A stretch of 64,000 nt of DNA. Source: an uncultured Caulobacterales bacterium. Its GTDB lineage: Bacteria; Pseudomonadota; Alphaproteobacteria; Caulobacterales; Caulobacteraceae. The position numbers and the translations under genes were made by a program. The notes under the pieces are model-generated. The model saw only the letters and a list, made by a program, of their open reading frames with translations. It did no database searches and had not been told where the DNA came from. The stretch covers positions 1 through 64,000 of the forward strand of contig CAISEP010000020.1 of the NCBI GenBank assembly GCA_903884425.1, written 5' to 3'. Positions 58,390 through 64,000 of the stretch are shown piece by piece (position 1 is the stretch's first letter; each line of letters opens with the position of its first letter).

Positions 58390-59040
58390 ATGCCCGAAGT
58401 GATTCTGACCGGTGCCAGCGGACGTCTCGAAGGCAGCTTTTCCCCCGGCAAGACCCCGAATGCGCCGATCGCCCTGATCCTGCACCCGCATCCCAAGGCG
58501 GGCGGGCAGATGAACAATGCCGTGACCATCCAGCTCTACCGGGTGTTCATGAAGCGGGGCTTCGCCACCCTGCGGTTCAACTTCCGCGGCGTGGGCAAGA
58601 GCCAGGGGGAGTTCGATTCCGGCATTGGCGAGCTGGCGGATGCGGCCACGGCGCTGGACTGGCTGCAGGCCAACAACCCCACCGCCTCCCAGTGCTGGGT
58701 GGCGGGCTACCAGTTCGGCGCCTGGATCGGTATGCAGCTCCTGATGCGGCGGCCGGAGACGGACGGCTTCATCTCCGTCTCGCCGCCGACCAATGTGTAT
58801 GATTTCAGCTTCCTTGCCCCCTGCCCGGCGTCCGGCCTGATCCTGCACGGCAGCAACGACGCCGTCGCCTCCCCCACCGAGGTGGAGCGGGTGGTGGCCA
58901 AGCTGCGCACTCAGAAGGGCATCACCATCGCCTATGACCTGGTGGAAGGCGCCAACCACTACTGGAGCGACCACCTGGACGAGGTGGAGATCCGCACCGG
59001 GGCCTATCTCGACCGCCGCATGGCGGGGGGGAAGAGCTAG
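58390..59040 (+). CDS. Alpha/beta-hydrolase (COG2945) with Gln replacing the nucleophile Ser
   Basis: A 216-residue COG2945 protein. It shows ALILHPHPKAGGQMNN, the RFNFRGVGKSQGE segment, the elbow AGYQFGAWIG and a late SNDAVASP and GANHYWSDH region (probable Asp and His). In the elbow the GxSxG serine is replaced by glutamine (codon CAG at 58711-58713), so standard hydrolase chemistry is doubtful. It is divergent from iscR. I am confident of the family and of the Gln, not of the function. Confidence 0.85.
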   Translation: MPEVILTGASGRLEGSFSPGKTPNAPIALILHPHPKAGGQMNNAVTIQLYRVFMKRGFATLRFNFRGVGKSQGEFDSGIGELADAATALDWLQANNPTASQCWVAGYQFGAWIGMQLLMRRPETDGFISVSPPTNVYDFSFLAPCPASGLILHGSNDAVASPTEVERVVAKLRTQKGITIAYDLVEGANHYWSDHLDEVEIRTGAYLDRRMAGGKS

Positions 59041-59045
59041 GCCCT

Positions 59046-59287
59046 GCGTCCTTCGAGACGGGCCTTCGGCCCTCCTCAGGATGACGCGCGTTCAGGATGA
59101 ACGTCGGCCGTTCTAGGCTCGATCCACACCCTGCGTCATGGTGAGGAGCGCGGAACGCGCGTCTCGAACCACGCACATCCGGACCTGCGTCCTTCGAGAC
59201 GGGCCTTCGGACCTCCTCAGGATGACGACCGTTATACAAACTTCGTCATGGTGAGGAGGCCCGGTACGGGCCGTCTCGAACCACGCA
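59046..59287. repeat. Two successive B/C hairpin repeat doublets
   Basis: Units at 59046-59086 (CC type), 59134-59175 (GG type), 59187-59227 (CC type) and 59244-59287 (GG type) fill the entire 251-base gap between the convergent hydrolase and anmK genes. Inner stems vary (GGGCC/GGCCC, GCGCG/CGCGC, GGGCC with one mismatch in the third, GGCCCG/CGGGCC). Confidence 0.87.
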
Positions 59288-59291
59288 CAAC

Positions 59292-60395
59292 TCACCCCGC
59301 CTCCACCACCCGGCCGCCGCCCATCGGCATCCCCACTCCCGTGGTCCCCGGGAACGAGATCGGCAGGCCCTTCAGCGTCCGCGCGGCCAGATAGGCAAAG
59401 GCCTCCGCCTCGATGGCGTCGCCGCGCCAGCCGGCCCGCTCCGCCGTGATCACCGGCTTGCCGCCGCGCAGGGACAACTGCTGCAGCAGGGCCGGATTGC
59501 GCCGCCCGCCGCCGCAGACGATCACCCCCGCCGCCGCGCAGGGGCGCAGCGCCCGGGCCACCGCCTCCGCCGTGAAGGCCGTGAGCGTCGCGGCCCCGTC
59601 CTGGGGCGACAGGCCCTGCACTCCGTCGAGATTGAAGTCGTAGCGGTCCAGGGACTTCGGCCCCTGAGCGCCGAAATGGGCATGGGCCATCATCTCGATC
59701 AGCCGGTCCTCGTGCACCTGCCCCGCCGCCGCCAGCCGACCGTCGGCGTCGAACCGGCCCAGCCCGCAGGCCTCCACCCAGCTGTCGATCAGGCCGTTGC
59801 CGGGGCCGGTGTCATAGGCGGTGATCTCGCCCGCGCGGTTGATCAGGGTGATGTTGGCCACCCCGCCGATGTTGAGGATGGCGAGCGGCGGCTTGAGGCC
59901 GGACGCCTCCGCCCGGGCCACGTGGTAGATGGGTGCCAGCGGGGCCCCGTGGCCGCCGGAGGTGACGTCGGCGGTGCGGAAGTCGAAGGCCACCGGGCGA
60001 CCGGTCAGTCGGGCCAGCAGCGCCCCGTCCCCCAGCTGGCGCGTGCGGCCGGGGGTGCCGCGGACAGGGGCCTCATGCACCACGGTCTGGCCGTGGAAGC
60101 CGATCAGGTCGATGTCGGCGAAGCTCAGGCCGTGGGACGCCAGAAAGGCGTCCGCCGCCGCATGGTGGGCCCGGGCCACGGCCTCCCCCACGGCGGGAAA
60201 CAGGTTCGGCTCCGGCGCGCCCCGCTCCCAGCGGCGGCCGGCGGCGATGGCGTCGCGGATCTGGTCGCGCAGGGCATCCTCCAGCGGTGCCTCCCCCGCT
60301 GCGCCGAAGGCGTGGATGCGGGTGCCGTCCGTCTCGAGAATGGCCATGTCGATGCCGTCGAGGGAGGTGCCGCTCATGAATCCAAGGACGCGCAT
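59292..60395 (-). CDS. anmK: Anhydro-N-acetylmuramic acid kinase
   Basis: A 367-residue kinase of peptidoglycan recycling that opens and phosphorylates 1,6-anhydro-MurNAc. The N-terminal [14 protein letters not shown], the substrate loop [35 protein letters not shown] and C-terminal [13 protein letters not shown] are all intact. It is divergent from tyrS, the classical alphaproteobacterial arrangement. Confidence 0.95.
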   Translation of the reverse strand: MRVLGFMSGTSLDGIDMAILETDGTRIHAFGAAGEAPLEDALRDQIRDAIAAGRRWERGAPEPNLFPAVGEAVARAHHAAADAFLASHGLSFADIDLIGFHGQTVVHEAPVRGTPGRTRQLGDGALLARLTGRPVAFDFRTADVTSGGHGAPLAPIYHVARAEASGLKPPLAILNIGGVANITLINRAGEITAYDTGPGNGLIDSWVEACGLGRFDADGRLAAAGQVHEDRLIEMMAHAHFGAQGPKSLDRYDFNLDGVQGLSPQDGAATLTAFTAEAVARALRPCAAAGVIVCGGGRRNPALLQQLSLRGGKPVITAERAGWRGDAIEAEAFAYLAARTLKGLPISFPGTTGVGMPMGGGRVVEAG

Positions 60396-60481
60396 GGGAT
60401 GGGCTCGCTTGCCGACGGGTGGTTTCGCGGATGGAAGCCTCCGTGCTACACGCGCCCTCGCCGAGACGAAAGCCCCCGCCC

Positions 60482-61726
60482 ATGACCGAGCCGATGACCC
60501 TGCCGAAATCCGACTTCCTCCGCGTCCTGACCGAGCGCGGCTTCATCCACCAGACCACGGACCTGGAGGCGCTGGACGCCGCCTGTCTGGCAGGGCCGGT
60601 CACGGCCTATATCGGCTTCGACGCCACCGCCTCCAGCCTGCATGTGGGGTCCCTGGTCCAGATCATGATGCTGCGGTGGCTGCAGAAGACCGGCCACCGG
60701 CCCATCGTGCTGATGGGCGGCGGCACCACCAAGGTGGGGGACCCCTCCGGCAAGGACACCCAGCGCTCCATGCTCAGCGAGGCGCAGATCGCCGACAACA
60801 TCGCCGGCATCAAGCGGGCCTTCGAGCCGTTCCTGACCTTCGGCGACGACGGGGCCCTGATGGTGAACAATGCCGACTGGCTGGACCGGCTCGGCTATGT
60901 GGACTTCCTGCGGGAGTACGGGGTCCACTTTACCATCAACCGCATGCTGACCTTCGACTCGGTGAAGCTGCGGCTGGACCGGGAGCAGCCCCTGACCTTC
61001 CTCGAGTTCAACTACATGCTGATGCAGGCGGTGGACTTCCTGGAGCTGAACCGCCGGTACGGCTGCGCCCTGCAGATGGGCGGCTCGGACCAGTGGGGCA
61101 ACATCATCAATGGGGTGGAGCTGTGCCGCCGGGTGGACGCCAAGGCGGCCTTCGGCCTGACCACGCCCCTAATCACCACCGCGTCCGGGGCCAAGATGGG
61201 CAAGAGCGCGGAGGGAGCCGTGTGGCTCAATGCCGACCGGCTGAGCCCCTACGACTACTGGCAGTTCTGGCGCAATACCGAGGATGGGGACGTGGGCCGC
61301 TTCCTGAAGCTGTTCACCGAGCTGCCCCTGGACGAGATCGCCCGGCTGGAGGCCCTGCCCGGTGCCGAGATCAACGAGGCCAAGAAGGTGCTGGCCACGG
61401 AGGCCACCGCCCTGCTGCACGGTCGCGCGGCGGCGGAGCACGCGGCGGGGGCGGCGAAGGCCGCCTTCGAGGAGGGGCGCACCTCCCAGGACCTGCCCAC
61501 CATAGAGGCCGCGGCGGCGGAAGGCCTGCACGAGGCCCTGATCCGGGCGGGCTTTGCCGCATCCAAGGGCGAGGCCCGGCGCCTGGCCAAGGGCGGCGGC
61601 GTGCGGGTCAATGACGTCCAGACCGACGATGTGGACCAGCCCCTGTCCGGCTTCGCGGTCTCGGCGGAGGGGGTGGTGAAGCTGGCCGCAGGCAAGAAGA
61701 AGATCGTGCTGGTCCGTCCCGTGTGA
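60482..61726 (+). CDS. tyrS: Tyrosine-tRNA ligase
   Basis: A 414-residue class Ic synthetase. The HIGH-equivalent [10 protein letters not shown] and the KMSKS-equivalent [10 protein letters not shown] are present, as is the tyrosine-binding GGSDQWGN. The C-terminal S4 domain occupies the last 65 residues ([17 protein letters not shown]). The ATG at 60482 fits the family start; an upstream in-frame extension is not homologous. An 86-base gap separates it from anmK. Confidence 0.97.
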   Translation: MTEPMTLPKSDFLRVLTERGFIHQTTDLEALDAACLAGPVTAYIGFDATASSLHVGSLVQIMMLRWLQKTGHRPIVLMGGGTTKVGDPSGKDTQRSMLSEAQIADNIAGIKRAFEPFLTFGDDGALMVNNADWLDRLGYVDFLREYGVHFTINRMLTFDSVKLRLDREQPLTFLEFNYMLMQAVDFLELNRRYGCALQMGGSDQWGNIINGVELCRRVDAKAAFGLTTPLITTASGAKMGKSAEGAVWLNADRLSPYDYWQFWRNTEDGDVGRFLKLFTELPLDEIARLEALPGAEINEAKKVLATEATALLHGRAAAEHAAGAAKAAFEEGRTSQDLPTIEAAAAEGLHEALIRAGFAASKGEARRLAKGGGVRVNDVQTDDVDQPLSGFAVSAEGVVKLAAGKKKIVLVRPV

Positions 61727-61795
61727 CCCGGTGCCATTGTCCCGGCGGCAAGGACGCCTAAATCCCGGGGACCGTATCAAAAGGAGATTCCGTCC

Positions 61796-62272
61796 ATGAC
61801 CGCCATCGGCCCCGGCGACACCGCCCCTGACTTCGACCTGCCGGCGGCGGGGGGCGGCCGCGTCCGCCTCGCCGACCTGAAGGGCAAGGCGGTGGTGCTC
61901 TATTTCTACCCCAAGGACGATACGCCGGGCTGCACCAAGGAATCCCAGGGCTTTTCCGAAGCCGCCGCGGACTTCGCCGCCGCCGGTGCCGTGGTGGTGG
62001 GCGTCTCCAAGGACAGCGTCGCCAGCCATGACAAGTTCAAGGCCAAGTACCGCCTCGCCCTCGAGCTCGGCTCCGACCCGGAGGGCGCGGTGATCGCGGC
62101 CTATGGCGCCTGGGTGGAGAAGAGCATGTACGGCCGGACCTACATGGGCATCGACCGTTCCACCTTCCTCATCGACGGCCACGGCAAGCTGGTCCAGGCG
62201 TGGCGCAAGGTGAAGGTTCCGGGCCACGTGGACGCCGTGCTGAAGGCGGTCCGCGCCCTGGCCCAGGGCTGA
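61796..62272 (+). CDS. bcp: Thioredoxin-dependent peroxiredoxin (Bcp/PrxQ family), single-cysteine
   Basis: A 158-residue peroxiredoxin that reduces hydroperoxides. The peroxidatic cysteine is C46 in DDTPGCTKES. It is the only cysteine in the protein; the position five residues on that holds the resolving Cys in E. coli Bcp is Gln51. It is therefore a 1-Cys type. AAGGAGA precedes the ATG. Monocistronic by its position between tyrS and a terminator hairpin. Confidence 0.94.
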   Translation: MTAIGPGDTAPDFDLPAAGGGRVRLADLKGKAVVLYFYPKDDTPGCTKESQGFSEAAADFAAAGAVVVGVSKDSVASHDKFKAKYRLALELGSDPEGAVIAAYGAWVEKSMYGRTYMGIDRSTFLIDGHGKLVQAWRKVKVPGHVDAVLKAVRALAQG

Positions 62273-62280
62273 TGTGACCC

Positions 62281-62307
62281 CGGCACCTGCCGTGGGGGCA
62301 GGTGCCG
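62281..62307 (+). terminator. Hairpin terminator after bcp
   Basis: CGGCACCTGCC pairs with GGCAGGTGCCG around a short G-rich loop, starting eight bases after the bcp stop codon. Only a weak T-run (ATTTC) follows, so termination may be partial. Confidence 0.65.
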
Positions 62308-62712
62308 ATTTCGGGCACCCATGGTTCCCAGCGCCCCTTGACGAGATTTCGGCAGAGTTATCCACAGGCTGCCCGGCCAATCGGCAAGCATTGCAGCAGG
62401 CGCAAGGTTGAACCCGCCCCCGGACCCCAGATTGGACCGCAACTAAAACGCCAAAATTCGACCCATATCGGAAAATTCTACACCTGAAATTTCAAGAATA
62501 TTTCATTTAACGCACCGTTAATCTAAATTGTAAATTATTAACGACAAACATATTTCACTCTATATTGCTTTATATTTTCACACGCCTGACATTTCACGGG
62601 ATTACTAGACTGTCGGTAACTGATCCGGACACACCCTCTGCGGCGATTTCCCTTGCATAAGTGTCAGATTTTTGCTGCATGTTGAGCATAAAAATGAGTA
62701 CCGGTGGGGCTT
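62308..62712. promoter_or_regulatory. AT-rich regulatory gap with DnaA box and CtrA-type site
   Basis: The 440-base gap between bcp and the M23 peptidase has no gene. A perfect DnaA consensus box TTATCCACA lies at 62358-62366. From about 62440 to 62700 the DNA is strikingly AT-rich for this genome. Within it TTAA-CGCACCG-TTAA (62507-62521) is a perfect CtrA-type site (TTAA-N7-TTAA), overlapping a larger inverted repeat GTTAAT...ATTAAC (about 62517-62542). It likely controls the peptidase-bactofilin transcript in a cell-cycle-dependent way. Confidence 0.6.
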
Positions 62713-63870
62713 ATGGATTACAGTCGCTCAGACAGTGCGCGTCCCCGTGCGCCACATTGGTTTCCGGAGCGGCACATCCATCTCCGCTCGGGGGATGAGA
62801 CCCGCGACTTCGTCCTGACGACCCGCAGCCAGATCCTGCTCGCCATCCTCGCCACCCTGGTGGGGGGGTGGTGCCTGTTCGCCACCGGTTCGGTGGCCTG
62901 GTCGTCCCTGGCCCAGGCCAGCCAGGACGACACGGTGGCGCGGATGACCGCCTATTACGAACGGATGAATGCCGACCGGCAGGCGCGCCTGACCGCCGCG
63001 GTCAGCGCCCTGAACCGGGCCAGCGGCTCCATCGAGGGCATGGCCAAGGACATCGAGAAGCGTCACGAGGCGCTGGCATGGCTGTTGCAGGACTTCCGGG
63101 GAACCAAGTCCAGTGGAGCCGAATTGAAACCCGTCGATCCCGCCAGCCTGTCGAGCCGCTCGCCCGCCGAGCAGATGGCCGCGGTCCGTGAGGACCAGGA
63201 CCGTCTGCTGACCGCGGCGGAATCGACGGCGCGCAACCGGGCGGAGCGGCTGCGAGTGGCGATCCGGATGACCGGCGTCGATCCGCGGTCCCTCGGGACA
63301 CCGGGGATCGCCACGGCCGAAGCCCCGCTGGCCCGGGAGACCGATCCCCGGGCCCTGGCCGCGGAACTGAACGTGGACGAGGACTATGCGGTGCGGGTGC
63401 AGCACGCGGCCCGGGACGTCCTGGACTTCCGGGTGCTGAGCGCGGAGGCCGAGCATGTGCCCATGGCCCGTCCGGTGACCGAGGCCTATCGCAGCTCCAC
63501 CTACGGCATCCGCAAGGATCCGTTCACGGGGCACCCCGCCTTTCATGCGGGACAGGATTTCGCGGGAGGCTACGGCTCCCCCGTCTATTCCACTGCCCCT
63601 GGGGTGGTGGCCTTCACCGGTGTCCGCACCGGCTACGGGAATGTCGTGGAAATCGATCATGGATCGGGTTTCAAGACACGCTATGCGCACCTTGCGTCGA
63701 TCTCGGTCCGTCCGGGTCAACGCATCGGTGTCGGATTCAGGGTGGGGGCCATGGGTTCGACCGGTCGGTCCACGGGGCCCCATCTGCACTACGAAGTCTG
63801 GGAAAACGGTCGCGTTCGAGACCCGACGCGCTTCTTGAAAGCTGGTGATCATGTTCAGCAAGCCGACTAA
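62713..63870 (+). CDS. M23 family peptidoglycan endopeptidase (LytM domain), membrane-anchored
   Basis: A 385-residue protein. One membrane segment lies at about residues 40-62 (ILLAILATLVGGWCLFA), then a helical, probably coiled-coil periplasmic region, and a C-terminal LytM domain with zinc-ligand motifs HAGQDFAGG and GPHLHYEVW. M23 peptidases cleave peptide crosslinks. The ATG at 62713 was preferred to a GTG nine bases upstream. It overlaps the bactofilin gene by 20 bases; M23-bactofilin pairs shape cells in several alphaproteobacteria and in Helicobacter. Confidence 0.92.
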   Translation: MDYSRSDSARPRAPHWFPERHIHLRSGDETRDFVLTTRSQILLAILATLVGGWCLFATGSVAWSSLAQASQDDTVARMTAYYERMNADRQARLTAAVSALNRASGSIEGMAKDIEKRHEALAWLLQDFRGTKSSGAELKPVDPASLSSRSPAEQMAAVREDQDRLLTAAESTARNRAERLRVAIRMTGVDPRSLGTPGIATAEAPLARETDPRALAAELNVDEDYAVRVQHAARDVLDFRVLSAEAEHVPMARPVTEAYRSSTYGIRKDPFTGHPAFHAGQDFAGGYGSPVYSTAPGVVAFTGVRTGYGNVVEIDHGSGFKTRYAHLASISVRPGQRIGVGFRVGAMGSTGRSTGPHLHYEVWENGRVRDPTRFLKAGDHVQQAD

Positions 63871-64000
63871 CAACAACCGCGCGGCTCAATCCGCTCAACA
63901 GGCCGCTCGTCGCAACGACACCGGCGTGACCGCCACCACGGCACCGGCTCCGGCCAAGCCCGCGGCCCCGGTGATCCGCCCGGCCTCGCTGCTGGGTGCG
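63851..64000 (+). CDS. Bactofilin, N-terminal part (runs off the window)
   Basis: The first 50 codons of an open frame, beginning MFSKPTNNNRAAQSAQQ. The start and the low-complexity Ala/Pro/Asn-rich disordered tail before the conserved core (not reached) match the N-terminus of alphaproteobacterial bactofilins. Its ATG lies inside the M23 peptidase gene. Bactofilins polymerise into membrane-bound cytoskeletal sheets that recruit cell-wall enzymes. Confidence 0.75.
   Translation, partial: MFSKPTNNNRAAQSAQQAARRNDTGVTATTAPAPAKPAAPVIRPASLLGA

Noticed and set aside
62308-62712. Replication origin
   Set aside because: One DnaA box beside AT-rich DNA is suggestive, but there is no cluster of boxes and no dnaA, hemE, parAB or gidAB neighbourhood. 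A regulatory role is simpler.

Overview
This window is ordinary chromosomal DNA from a high-GC alphaproteobacterium, most likely Caulobacterales or a close relative. The support is a perfect CtrA-type site (TTAA-N7-TTAA) upstream of an M23 peptidase-bactofilin pair, an iscR-desulfurase-sufBCDS-sufT-sufA operon, a clpS-clpA locus followed by a phasin and a SPOR-domain D,D-carboxypeptidase, and dozens of short intergenic hairpin repeats. Species cannot be fixed from sequence alone. I see no rRNA, tRNA, CRISPR array, prophage, transposase or recognisable defence island.

Layout. 0-10 kb: acyl-CoA ligase, a two-domain APH/P-loop kinase, an HCCA-isomerase-like thioredoxin-fold protein, pdxH and aroC (divergent), a GNAT, rlmE with a Ppx/GppA phosphatase, and hspQ. 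10-23 kb: tamB-tamA, a sulfate ABC transporter (cysT-cysW-cysA, no binding protein), a HIT protein, a ridA-GDPD-DUF482 operon, and two small exported proteins. 23-34 kb: clpA/clpS, a DUF2332 protein, a lower-GC secreted hydrolase, a phasin, and three peptidoglycan enzymes (DacA-SPOR, YcbK-like, LdtD-like). 34-39 kb: a lipid-modification locus (CFA-type methyltransferase, DUF2177 and DUF1295 opposite a COG2907 flavoprotein and DUF1365). 39-51 kb: panE-like, phhA, an atypical kdsA, an SDR, queF, an old-yellow-enzyme reductase behind an operator-like palindrome, an LprI-like protein coupled to a giant beta-propeller protein, a Tat-exported deacetylase and an MDR oxidoreductase. 51-64 kb: the SUF operon, an alpha/beta hydrolase lacking its serine, anmK, tyrS, bcp, an AT-rich regulatory gap, the M23 peptidase and the start of a bactofilin.

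How the parts fit. Several blocks serve the envelope: TamAB, DUF482, DacA/YcbK/Ldt, AnmK recycling, KdsA, and M23-bactofilin. The SUF operon, sulfate uptake and PLP synthesis (PdxH) supply sulfur and iron-sulfur chemistry. The CFA/COG2907/DUF1365 locus resembles the lipid branch of the photo-oxidative stress response known from Rhodobacter.

The most distinctive non-coding feature is a set of two hairpin repeat families filling at least nine gaps. Their stems change in a compensatory way, and one type alternates orientation in fixed pairs, including a pair inside the suf operon. Other items worth a look are a glutamine in place of a nucleophilic serine, a gamma-type metal-independent KdsA of foreign-looking composition, and several candidate operators.
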